A DNA stretch of 6,209 nucleotides from an uncultured Actinomycetes bacterium (GCA_903867285.1 CAIPQX010000006.1:1-6209); one strand, 5' to 3'; shown: positions 1 through 5,894, counted from the stretch's first letter. Made by a program: numbers and translations. Notes: a model not told the origin generated them from the sequence alone.

Positions 1-1263
1 AGAATCACGGGTGTAGAAGTCGCCGATAAAGAGACCGAGTTTGGATCCATCTTCATTATTTACCTCAAAGGCACGAGCCTCTGGATGGTAGGTCACGATA
101 TCTGGACGCTCTTTAAAGGTAATGCCAAATAGCTTGGTTGCCGCAAAAAAGACGCCATCCCACAAGGTCTTTTCTAATTCGAAGTATGGCTTCAGCGCTG
201 CGGTGTCCACCTGATACTTTTCGGCGCGCACTTGTTCGGAGTACAAATCCCAATCCCAACTCTGCAGGCTAAAAGCCTCTCCCGCCGCGTCTATAGCCTC
301 TTGCAGTACCGCTCCTTCTGCCTTGGCATTAGCTACGGCAGATTTTGCGATCTTGCGGAGCATGGCGTGAATGTTCTCTGGAGATTTTGCGGTGTTCTCG
401 CTGGTGATGTACTCGGCATGGCTCTTTACCCCAAAGAGGGTGGCGCGACGGGCCCGCAACTTAGTCATGGCCACGAGCACAGATTTTGTGTCATTGTCAT
501 TATCGCGATTGGCGCGTGCCAATGAGGCCTGCATGATCCGTTCACGCAAAGCACGATTGGTGAGAGTAGCTAAAGTGGGATTACCGCTGAAGTTAACTGC
601 CTTGATCAACCATTTGCCCTGATGACCGCGCTCTTGCGCGGCAGATTGTGCAGCATCGATCTCGTTATCAGTTAGACCAGCCAACTCTTCTACTGAATCT
701 ACGACGATGGCGGAATCATTGGTGTCAGCCAAAAGTTTGCGGGAAAAATCAGCCTCTAGTTTAGAGAGTTCTTCGTTGAGGGTTTTGAGTTCTTCGCGCT
801 GTGCTGGCGTCAAGTGTGCCCCCGCAAAGTGGAAATCTTTGTAGTACAACTCAACTAGTCGTAATTCTTCAGATCCCAAACCTAAAGTTGCCCGTTCGTT
901 GTAAATCTTCTCGATGCGTGACCAGAGTTGCGGATTCAATTTAATTGCATCCGAATGCGCTGCCAACTTTGGCGCGATCTCTGCTTCTATGGAATCGAGA
1001 AGATCTGAGGTATCGCTCGAAGATTTGTTGAAGAAGACCAGCGCTACACGGAGCAGAGTGCGTCCGCTCTCTTCGAGCGCAACGATGGTATTTTCAAAGG
1101 TGACATCTGAGTTGGCGATGATCGCATCGACTTCTGCAAGTTGCTCTTCCATGCCGCCATAAAATGCCGGTAGATAGTGTTCATCTTTGATGAATGCGAA
1201 AGGGGGCATCTCGTATTCGAGGGTGCTGATTGTGGCAAAGGGATTCTTTTGATCGAGGCTCAT
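1..1263 (-). CDS. dcp: Peptidyl-dipeptidase Dcp (M3 metallopeptidase), C-terminus cut by window edge
   Basis: This is an open frame of 421 codons from the ATG at 1263 to the left edge with no stop, so only the N-terminal part is seen (E. coli Dcp is about 680 residues). It begins MSLDQKNPFATISTLEYEMP, and the order of blocks matches Dcp: FENTIVALEESG near residue 56, LGLGSEELRLVE near 127, QGKWLIKAVNFS near 214, then WDWDLYSEQVRAEKY, LKPYFELEKTLWDGVFF, YHPEARAFEVNNEDG and GDFYTRDS at the edge. Dcp is a zinc enzyme of peptidase family M3 that removes dipeptides from the C-termini of oligopeptides, normally in the cytoplasm, recycling peptides from protein turnover. The zinc-binding HExxH helix lies beyond the window and could not be checked. 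It is the last visible gene of the minus-strand unit, 10 bp after ygfZ. An AGGA eight bases before the ATG overlaps the ygfZ stop codon and supports this start. Confidence 0.93.
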   Translation of the reverse strand, partial: MSLDQKNPFATISTLEYEMPPFAFIKDEHYLPAFYGGMEEQLAEVDAIIANSDVTFENTIVALEESGRTLLRVALVFFNKSSSDTSDLLDSIEAEIAPKLAAHSDAIKLNPQLWSRIEKIYNERATLGLGSEELRLVELYYKDFHFAGAHLTPAQREELKTLNEELSKLEADFSRKLLADTNDSAIVVDSVEELAGLTDNEIDAAQSAAQERGHQGKWLIKAVNFSGNPTLATLTNRALRERIMQASLARANRDNDNDTKSVLVAMTKLRARRATLFGVKSHAEYITSENTAKSPENIHAMLRKIAKSAVANAKAEGAVLQEAIDAAGEAFSLQSWDWDLYSEQVRAEKYQVDTAALKPYFELEKTLWDGVFFAATKLFGITFKERPDIVTYHPEARAFEVNNEDGSKLGLFIGDFYTRDS

Positions 1264-1273
1264 AGCCACAATC

Positions 1274-2185
1274 CTATTCGGCTGCTACAAGTACTTCTTG
1301 GGTGGCGGTGACCCCATCTATCTCAAGCGTGGCACCCACGGGAACTGTCCGCTTTATAACGGCCAGGGCTATAGGCCCTAACTCGTAATGGCGGGCCATC
1401 GATCCGATGAAACCGATCTCCTTGCCATCAAGTGTCACCTTTGCGCCATGTTCAGGCATATGCACCATGGTTCCATCCAGATGAAGCAAGACCAGGCGGC
1501 GTGGTGGATGACCCAAGTTGAAGACCTTGGCCACCGTCTCTTGTCCGCGGTAGCAACCCTTGTTCATATGAACTGCCGTGTGCAGAAAACCCAACTCATT
1601 GGGAATTGATTTGTGATCGCTCTCGAGCAAGATGCGCGCGCGTCCGGCAGCGATCCGTTCGGCTTCAAGCGCCCACATACCGACCTGTATATGTCCTGCA
1701 CTCTGATAAGCCGAAGTTACTGCAGAAAGTTCTGCGCGAGGTACAAGAGCGAAGGGTCCGCCAAATGTATCGGCAGCACCGGGTGCACGCAGAACCGCGA
1801 ACTCCGAAGTGCGATCTTGTACATCCACATCGAGCATGAACTTCATCTTGTTTAAATAGGTAACTAATTCTGCGGCCTTCGCTGCTTCGGTATGCATCCA
1901 GATTGCTTCGCCGTCATCGACCATAAAGATCTGTTGTTCGATATGACCTTGTGCATCCAAGAGGAGGGTCTGCGTCCATTGACCGGTCGGGAGCGTGAGA
2001 AGTTCTTGCGTCATCATGTCATTGATCCACTTGGTGCGGTCTTTGCCCGAGATACTTATAACCGCACGATGCGAGAGATCTGCCCATGCATTACCTGCAG
2101 CAAGTGCTCGTTGTTCTTGATTGGGTTCTCCAAAGTGCCAGATGGCACCTTCATCTAAACCTGATTCAACGAGGACTGCGCTCAT
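1274..2185 (-). CDS. ygfZ: Folate-binding Fe-S cluster/tRNA-modification protein YgfZ
   Basis: This is a 303-residue protein of the GcvT-like folate-binding fold. The family signature K-G-C-Y-x-G-Q-E is intact as KGCYRGQE at residues 209-216, with the conserved Cys at 211. The N-terminal block NAWADLSHRAVISISGKDR (32-50), followed by W53-I-N-D, matches the usual YgfZ opening. A C-terminal beta-barrel-like part follows (about 225-303). YgfZ/IBA57 proteins bind tetrahydrofolate and help maintain or repair some [4Fe-4S] enzymes, including the tRNA methylthiolase MiaB, in the cytoplasm. The length fits the family. The gene begins 3 bp after the Fur-family gene and ends 10 bp before dcp, so it is probably co-transcribed. 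No clear Shine-Dalgarno sequence precedes the ATG, which suggests translational coupling. From memory, Fur-family genes lie next to ygfZ in other actinobacteria too. That neighbourhood makes sense if both serve metal or Fe-S homeostasis, but this is inference. Confidence 0.93.
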   Translation of the reverse strand: MSAVLVESGLDEGAIWHFGEPNQEQRALAAGNAWADLSHRAVISISGKDRTKWINDMMTQELLTLPTGQWTQTLLLDAQGHIEQQIFMVDDGEAIWMHTEAAKAAELVTYLNKMKFMLDVDVQDRTSEFAVLRAPGAADTFGGPFALVPRAELSAVTSAYQSAGHIQVGMWALEAERIAAGRARILLESDHKSIPNELGFLHTAVHMNKGCYRGQETVAKVFNLGHPPRRLVLLHLDGTMVHMPEHGAKVTLDGKEIGFIGSMARHYELGPIALAVIKRTVPVGATLEIDGVTATQEVLVAAE

Positions 2186-2188
2186 AAA

Positions 2189-2605
2189 TTATTTGGTCAG
2201 AGCTGCACAGGATGCGCAGGTGCCATAAATTGCGAAGTGCGTGACATCGGTTTTGAAACCGTAATCATCAGATAGCTGTTGTACAAAGTTAGCCGCGGTT
2301 TCGATAGGAGCATCGCCAACAACTCCACAGATTCCACATACGAGATGCAGGTGCGTCAATTCTTCGGCAGCGTGATAGGTCGCTCCACCATGGCCCAGAT
2401 GTGTATGTTGAACTAGCCCAACATTCTCTAAAGTTTCCAGGTTGCGATAGACCGTCGACAAGTTGATGCCGGGGTGGGTGATATGAATCTTGTTAGCTAC
2501 CTCTTCCGGGGTTGCATGTCCAAGATCGCGCACAGCCTGCAAAACCAGTTCACGCTGGGGGGTTAAACGCAGACCTTTTTCACGCAATTCGTTCTGTTCA
2601 GCCAT
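2189..2605 (-). CDS. Fur-family metalloregulator, Nur-like (probably nickel-responsive)
   Basis: This is a 138-residue Fur-family repressor. The winged-helix DNA-binding half carries LRLTPQRELVLQAV (12-25) and the recognition helix INLSTVYRNLETLE (47-60). The dimerisation and metal-binding half has H67-T-H69, HGGATYH (72-78), H85-L-H87-LVC, C90-x-x-C93, H123-FAIYG and C130-x-x-C133. Against my recollection of Streptomyces coelicolor Nur, it aligns with a constant offset of three residues. H67, H69 and H123 then match the Nur nickel ligands H70, H72 and H126, and H30 matches H33. The block LVQHTHLGHG is nearly the Nur block. The two CxxC pairs resemble the structural zinc site of many Fur proteins. 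Nur represses nickel uptake and switches superoxide dismutase type; no such target is visible here. The gene starts 9 bp after the mutarotase stop, with an AGGGG just before the ATG. Fur-family membership is certain; nickel specificity is inference and zinc or iron sensing remains possible. Confidence 0.92.
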   Translation of the reverse strand: MAEQNELREKGLRLTPQRELVLQAVRDLGHATPEEVANKIHITHPGINLSTVYRNLETLENVGLVQHTHLGHGGATYHAAEELTHLHLVCGICGVVGDAPIETAANFVQQLSDDYGFKTDVTHFAIYGTCASCAALTK

Positions 2606-2614
2606 GCCCCTAGC

Positions 2615-3382
2615 CTAAACCTCTTCCGAGAAGGTAAACAAAGCCTCGATGTAGTGCTCGCCCGTTATGCCGAGATTCTGGGCATTGGGAGGCGCGGTCA
2701 TGGGCTCTAAGCAGACCCCATCGCTATCTTCTGTATAGACAACCCAATATGGGGCATCGGATTCGACCGTAACACGCGCCGCCCCTGGCCATACAACTGA
2801 TGGAATTCCCTTGATCTCCACGAAGCAGTCATCCCACGGCTCCTTGGGCTGCGGTACGAATTCATTAGTCGGCAGACCCTCTTCATCGCGCAGCATCATG
2901 CGACCCGCGGTGAACTCAACTTCTGCAGCATCGCCGCGTTCGAGTTCACGAGGGAACCAAGGATGAAAACCCAGCCACGCCGGTAGATCGCATTTATTAG
3001 GTGTGTATTCCAAAATCCAACGAACCGCGTCATCGAGAATTTCAATGGTCTGTTCAACGACGGCGCCGTTATAAGGCGCTGGAAGTTCTAAACGCGCACG
3101 CCCGGTTCCGGTCTCTTCCCACGAACTAGTAAAACCATATCCGTGAATTGCATGTGGTGGCGCCCAACTTGTTGGCAGGGTATGAACGATCCCAGATTCA
3201 CTGGTGATCAGACCTTCATCGATACGTCCCGCCCATGGAGCCATTGCATACCAACCCCATGACAAAGGAGTGCCACGGAAGGGCACCGCGAATTGCAGAT
3301 CGCGCCATTGCAGTGAAGCTATGCGTCCACCTTGATCAAGATCAATTGATACAGATATTTCTGCGCCATCGATATGTTGCAT
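2615..3382 (-). CDS. Aldose 1-epimerase (galactose mutarotase)-like protein
   Basis: This is a 255-residue protein of the aldose-1-epimerase superfamily, whose members interconvert alpha and beta anomers of free sugars or sugar phosphates. The expected landmarks appear in order: an active-site rim block MAPWAGRI (47-54), HAIHGYGF (77-84) with H80 in the position of the first catalytic His, GFHPWF (138-143) with H140 as the second His, WDDCF (183-187), and CLEPMTAPPNA (224-234) with E226 as the probable catalytic base. It is shorter than E. coli GalM (about 346 residues) and closer to the compact mutarotase branch, so the natural sugar cannot be named. Its ATG shares one base with the TAA of the upstream sugar kinase (TAATG), and AGAAGG six bases before the ATG is a plausible ribosome binding site. 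Coupling to a fructokinase-like enzyme suggests that it supplies the kinase with the correct anomer, which is inference. It is probably cytoplasmic, as no signal peptide is seen. Confidence 0.9.
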   Translation of the reverse strand: MQHIDGAEISVSIDLDQGGRIASLQWRDLQFAVPFRGTPLSWGWYAMAPWAGRIDEGLITSESGIVHTLPTSWAPPHAIHGYGFTSSWEETGTGRARLELPAPYNGAVVEQTIEILDDAVRWILEYTPNKCDLPAWLGFHPWFPRELERGDAAEVEFTAGRMMLRDEEGLPTNEFVPQPKEPWDDCFVEIKGIPSVVWPGAARVTVESDAPYWVVYTEDSDGVCLEPMTAPPNAQNLGITGEHYIEALFTFSEEV

Positions 3383-3396
3383 TAGAAGCCTTCTAA
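3382..3396. repeat. Perfect 15-bp inverted repeat at the kinase/mutarotase junction
   Basis: TTAGAAG, central C3389, then CTTCTAA form a perfect palindrome spanning the last codons and stop of the kinase and touching the mutarotase ATG. On the minus strand it contains the AGAAGG ribosome-binding sequence. The single-base centre makes an RNA hairpin with full stems impossible, so if it is functional it would be a dimeric protein-binding site. Chance occurrence in coding sequence is quite possible. Confidence 0.35.
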
Positions 3397-4284
3397 CTCT
3401 TGGAAGGTGGGGGGATTTGCGCCTGCACGTGAACAGGTAATCGCTGCTGCTTGTGCAGCGCGATGCAGAGTATTTTCTAAAGTGGTTCCCACAAGATTAT
3501 CTAAGCCGTACTTCACGATCGCCTCAACCAAGATCGCTCCGACAGTATCTCCGGCGCCCACGGTATCGACCACATCAACGCGCACTCCAGGAACAGAGAC
3601 CTCGCCATCCTGGGTATATCCATCAATTCCGCTGGCCCCACGCGTGAGCACAACGAGCTGGGTCTTCTCATTAATGAAATTCTTTGCGGCGGCTCTAAAG
3701 TCCATATCGGGATAGAGCCAAGCCAGATCATCCTCGCTCATCTTGATCACCGAGGAGATTGCCGCCCATTTCTGCATGATCGCTATATAACGGTCGCGGT
3801 CGTTGACCACGGAGGTGCGGATATTGGGATCAAAGACGAGCGGCGCCGCAACTTTCTCGGCCCAATTAAAGAGATTGGTAGCTCCCGGTTCAACAATCGT
3901 TGCCAGGGTCCCAACGTGCAAAACCGCTGGCGGGTTCGATGGATTCGGTAACCACGACTCATTGAACTCAAAAGTCGCGGTTCCATCGATCAAAAATTCA
4001 TAGGTGGCGCCGCCAGATGCATCGAGAGTAACCGTGGCAACACATGTTGGATTATTAGAAGTTAAGGAGTAATCAAGTTTGACGCCATCAGCTAATAATT
4101 CAGCGCGGGCTTGTTCGCCATAGGCATCAGTTGAGATTCCATCGATAAAGTAAGAATCAAAACCCAGACGCGCCAATGCCTTTGCGGTATTTGCAGGGCC
4201 CCCGCCCACGATTGCTACACGACCACCATCTTTAGGGATGAGATCAATAAGAACTTCACCTGCGACCCAAACAGTCGTGCTCAA
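3382..4284 (-). CDS. PfkB-family carbohydrate kinase, fructokinase-like
   Basis: This is a 300-residue ribokinase/PfkB-family kinase that phosphorylates a sugar with ATP in the cytoplasm. Family landmarks are GEVLIDLIP (9-17), the substrate-binding GGGPANTAKALARLG (27-41), TYEFLIDGTATFEF (94-107), FDPNIR (151-156), KMSEDDLAWLYP (181-192) and the ATP/anion-hole signature DTVGAGDT (240-247), with D246 as the catalytic base. The C-terminal CSRAGANPP (284-292), the SEDD block and the YEFxxxGTA block are typical of fructokinases rather than ribokinases or adenosine kinases, so fructose is the best substrate guess. The start is a TTG at 4284 overlapping the TGA of the upstream gene (TTGA). I accept it because GGGGAG lies five bases upstream and the protein then begins directly at the first beta strand, VWVAGEVLID. 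Both ends overlap neighbouring genes, which implies tight co-translation with the UPF0303 protein and the mutarotase. Confidence 0.92.
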   Translation of the reverse strand: MSTTVWVAGEVLIDLIPKDGGRVAIVGGGPANTAKALARLGFDSYFIDGISTDAYGEQARAELLADGVKLDYSLTSNNPTCVATVTLDASGGATYEFLIDGTATFEFNESWLPNPSNPPAVLHVGTLATIVEPGATNLFNWAEKVAAPLVFDPNIRTSVVNDRDRYIAIMQKWAAISSVIKMSEDDLAWLYPDMDFRAAAKNFINEKTQLVVLTRGASGIDGYTQDGEVSVPGVRVDVVDTVGAGDTVGAILVEAIVKYGLDNLVGTTLENTLHRAAQAAAITCSRAGANPPTFQELEGF

Positions 4285-4766
4285 TCGTTCTCCCCGGCGC
4301 GCGCCAAAAATTCGGTAATAACGCGGATGCCAAAGAGATGGTCTTCTACTTGAGGCAATCCGCTGATCAACAAAATGCCTTGTAAGCCTTGACCTGTAAC
4401 ATTCAGCGGCAATCCACCACCGTGAATCGCATGCGTCTCTTCGGGTAGCCCATACTTCTCATACCAATCGAAGCCAGCTTCTTCAGCTTTGACGCGTTCC
4501 AACATTGTGGAATGTCCCGTAGCCAGAACTACGAGCGCTTTACGAGCAATCCACGATGGCTGATCCGGCTTTGCGCCGGGGAGAGCGGTGTGAAAGACCA
4601 CCCATTCGCCCAGGCGTACCTCTATGGAAATTGCGAGTGATTCGCGTCTTGCTATATCTACCGCGATCTCTCCGATTGTTACGGCATCTCTGAGATCACA
4701 ATGCGGCAAAACCAAAATTTGCTCTTCGAGTTCTAGTTGTTCACTCGTGAAGCCCCCAGTTGTCAT
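4281..4766 (-). CDS. UPF0303 / GlcG-HbpS-like protein (heme-degrading-domain annotation), function unclear
   Basis: From the ATG at 4766 this is 161 residues; a GTG at 4772 would add two. It resembles the UPF0303 family of the GlcG/HbpS-like superfamily, often labelled 'heme-degrading domain-containing'. Visible family blocks are VVFHTALPGAKPD (about 56-68), W72-IARKALVV, EKYGLPEETHAIHGGGLPL (about 103-121) and GILLISGLPQVEDH (about 130-143). There is no signal peptide or membrane segment, so it is probably a cytoplasmic alpha/beta protein. The true biochemical role of UPF0303 is not settled, and I would not infer heme degradation from the name. It leads the sugar cassette, and its TGA overlaps the kinase start. 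I prefer the ATG because a TANNNT box (TAGAGT, 4778 to 4773) ends six bases before it, as in leaderless promoters, whereas the GTG would directly abut that box. No strong ribosome binding site precedes either start. Confidence 0.85.
   Translation of the reverse strand: MTTGGFTSEQLELEEQILVLPHCDLRDAVTIGEIAVDIARRESLAISIEVRLGEWVVFHTALPGAKPDQPSWIARKALVVLATGHSTMLERVKAEEAGFDWYEKYGLPEETHAIHGGGLPLNVTGQGLQGILLISGLPQVEDHLFGIRVITEFLARAGEND
4290..4295 (-). promoter_or_regulatory. Shine-Dalgarno GGGGAG that decides the TTG start of the sugar kinase
   Basis: On the minus strand GGGGAG lies inside the last codons of the UPF0303 gene, five bases before the TTG at 4284. No ATG or GTG is placed as well for the conserved N-terminus (VWVAGEVLID) of the kinase. 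The spacing and strength of the motif support the unusual TTG. Confidence 0.6.
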
Positions 4767-4772
4767 GTGCAC

Positions 4773-4778
4773 ACTCTA
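4773..4778 (-). promoter_or_regulatory. Candidate -10 box (TAGAGT) of a leaderless promoter for the minus-strand operon
   Basis: TAGAGT fits the actinobacterial TANNNT -10 pattern and ends six bases before the ATG at 4766, the distance expected when transcription starts at the start codon. No convincing -35 is seen about 17 bases upstream (CGGAGA). It is the only intergenic position from which the six-gene unit could start. The motif is short, so this is a suggestion, not proof. Confidence 0.45.
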
Positions 4779-4789
4779 ATAGAGAGCCA

Positions 4790-4795
4790 TAAACT
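4790..4795 (+). promoter_or_regulatory. Candidate -10 box (TAAACT) of a leaderless promoter for the aldo/keto reductase
   Basis: TAAACT matches TANNNT and is followed by seven bases (TCTCCGT) and then the ATG at 4803. There is no purine-rich ribosome binding site between them, which fits a leaderless transcript. The -35 region (around GTGCAC) does not resemble TTGACA. It lies back to back with the minus-strand box, 11 bp apart. Confidence 0.5.
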
Positions 4796-4802
4796 TCTCC
4801 GT

Positions 4803-5735
4803 ATGACTCATATCCCCCTTGCCAAGACCGACCTTAAAGTCCACCCGCTCTGCCTCGGTGGAAATGTATTTGGCTGGAGCGCCGATGAAGAGCAGTCGAT
4901 AGCGGTACTCAACGCCTACACCGAATACAACGGCAATTTCATCGATACCGCCGATGTCTATTCCGAGTGGAAAGAAGGCAATACGGGGCACGATAGCGAG
5001 CGGATCCTCGGCACCTGGATGAAGCAGCGCGGCAACCGCTCTGAGATCGTTATCGCTACCAAGGTGGCAAAACTTTCAACTCGCCCTGGCCTCTCTGCCA
5101 CCAATATCACCGCAGCCGTTGACGATTCCCTTCGTGCACTACAGAGTGATTACATCGATATTTATTATGCCCACGAAGATGACAAGACAGTTCCACTGCG
5201 TGAAACCCTGGCAACTTTTGATGCCTTGATTAAATCGGGCAAGGTCCGCTACATCGCTGCATCCAATTACACGGGAGAGCGTTTGGCAGAAGCGTTAGAG
5301 ATTTCTAAATCCGAAGGCTTCGCCCAATACATCGCCCTGCAAAATTGGTACAACTTGCTGCATCGCGAAGAGTTCGAAGAGGATGCCGCACCCGTTGTTG
5401 TAGCTGAAGGGATCTCCGGAATTCCATTCTTTGGTCTGGCTCGCGGATTCCTATCGGGCAAGTACCGCCCAGGTGCGACCGTTGAATCAATCCGAGCTGG
5501 TGGTGTATCTGACTACCAAAATGAGCGCGGGTTCAAAGTTATCGCAAAGCTAGAAGAGATCTCCACAGCCCACGGCACTTCAATTTCATCTGTCGCCCTC
5601 GGTTGGCTCGCTGCGCAACCTGGTGTTACAACTCCGATTGCGAGTGCGCGCACCGTCGAACAGTTAAAGGAGATAGTCAATTTCACTCTGCTTACTGAGG
5701 AAGAGCTCTCGGAGTTGTCAGATTTAACTAATTAA
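4803..5735 (+). CDS. Aldo/keto reductase
   Basis: This is a 310-residue NADPH-type aldo/keto reductase with an intact (beta/alpha)8-barrel pattern. The catalytic tetrad is complete: D48 and Y53 in FIDTADVY (46-53), K87 in ATKV and H124 in YYAHEDD. Further landmarks are the N-terminal GGNVFGW (19-25), SNYTGERLAEAL (154-165), LQNWYNLLHR (179-188), ARGFLSGKYRPG (213-224) and the cofactor phosphate-binding segment TPIASARTVEQLKEI (277-291). Such enzymes reduce aldehydes, ketones or sugar carbonyls in the cytoplasm; the substrate cannot be read from the sequence. An upstream TTG at 4737 in the same frame would add 22 residues with no homology and would run through the promoter region into the divergent gene, so I chose the ATG at 4803, which gives the usual family opening (IPLAKTDLKVHPLCLGG). 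It diverges from the sugar cassette across only 36 bp and may share its regulation. It ends in TAA, followed by an intrinsic terminator. Confidence 0.94.
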   Translation: MTHIPLAKTDLKVHPLCLGGNVFGWSADEEQSIAVLNAYTEYNGNFIDTADVYSEWKEGNTGHDSERILGTWMKQRGNRSEIVIATKVAKLSTRPGLSATNITAAVDDSLRALQSDYIDIYYAHEDDKTVPLRETLATFDALIKSGKVRYIAASNYTGERLAEALEISKSEGFAQYIALQNWYNLLHREEFEEDAAPVVVAEGISGIPFFGLARGFLSGKYRPGATVESIRAGGVSDYQNERGFKVIAKLEEISTAHGTSISSVALGWLAAQPGVTTPIASARTVEQLKEIVNFTLLTEEELSELSDLTN

Positions 5736-5757
5736 TTTATGTGAATTACCCGCAAGA

Positions 5758-5789
5758 AAAAGGCCCTCGGTATAAACCAAGGGCCTTTT
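5758..5789 (+). terminator. Intrinsic terminator of the aldo/keto reductase
   Basis: A 14-bp stem (5758-5771 with 5776-5789) has one mismatch (C5768 opposite A5779) and a four-base ATAA loop. The GGCCCT/AGGGCC core is G+C-rich, with an A-run before it and TTTT after it. It begins 22 bases after the stop codon. The A-run and T-run symmetry means it could also act on transcripts arriving from the right. Confidence 0.88.
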
Positions 5790-5802
5790 GCAACCTTTTG
5801 AC

Positions 5803-5839
5803 GGAGGGCAGGTCGTGAGTTCGATTCTCACCAGTCGCA
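5803..5839 (+). pseudogene. Orphan tRNA 3' portion (T-arm and 3' acceptor strand), no 5' half
   Basis: Positions 5815-5831 fold as a perfect tRNA T-arm: GTGAG, the seven-base loop TTCGATT with the canonical TTCGA start, then CTCAC. AGGTC before it looks like a standard five-base variable loop. CAGTCGC (5832-5838) plus discriminator A5839 would be the 3' acceptor strand, with no CCA encoded. A complete gene would need GCGACTG about 65 bases upstream. Instead, that stretch is the aldo/keto reductase terminator, and neither a D-arm nor a sound anticodon stem can be drawn; the best attempt, with loop TTTTGAC at 5796-5802, has two mismatches. I therefore call it a fragment: a decayed tRNA, or a tRNA 3' end left at an integration junction. 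The left boundary of the fragment is uncertain and the amino acid identity cannot be given. Confidence 0.65.
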
Positions 5840-5847
5840 TATCCACA

Positions 5848-5884
5848 AGGGGGCTCCTGCTTCGTCAACAGGAGCCTCTTCTTG
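5848..5884 (+). terminator. Terminator-like hairpin after the tRNA fragment
   Basis: Arms 5848-5859 and 5869-5880 pair over 12 bp, with two G-U pairs around a perfect GGCTCCTG/CAGGAGCC core and a nine-base loop. A pyrimidine-rich tail (CTTCTTGTATCTGTTTCTT) follows on the plus strand. On the minus strand the hairpin is followed by CCTTGTGG rather than a T-run, so it is better oriented to end a plus-strand transcript, such as that of an originally intact tRNA. It may still protect the 3' end of the minus-strand gene that stops at 5895. Confidence 0.65.
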
Positions 5885-5894
5885 TATCTGTTTC

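Noticed and set aside
232..1162. Plus-strand open frames at 232-525, 371-622 and 914-1162
   Set aside because: They are antisense to the clear Dcp coding frame and have no recognisable protein features.
1388..2158. Several plus-strand frames across ygfZ
   Set aside because: They are antisense shadows of a gene with an intact family signature, with no independent start signals or domains.
3288..3315. TTGCA repeats resembling a Nur-type operator inside the mutarotase gene
   Set aside because: Both copies are in the same orientation and the spacing does not match TGCAA-N5-TTGCA. The position is within a coding region.
4737..4802. N-terminal extension of the aldo/keto reductase from a TTG
   Set aside because: It adds 22 residues unlike the family, overlaps the divergent gene and crosses the promoter region. 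The ATG at 4803 gives the normal start.
5762..5839. Complete tRNA gene ending at 5839
   Set aside because: The acceptor 3' strand CAGTCGC has no GCGACTG partner upstream, no D-arm can be drawn, and the needed region is the strong terminator hairpin. The best anticodon stem has two mismatches.
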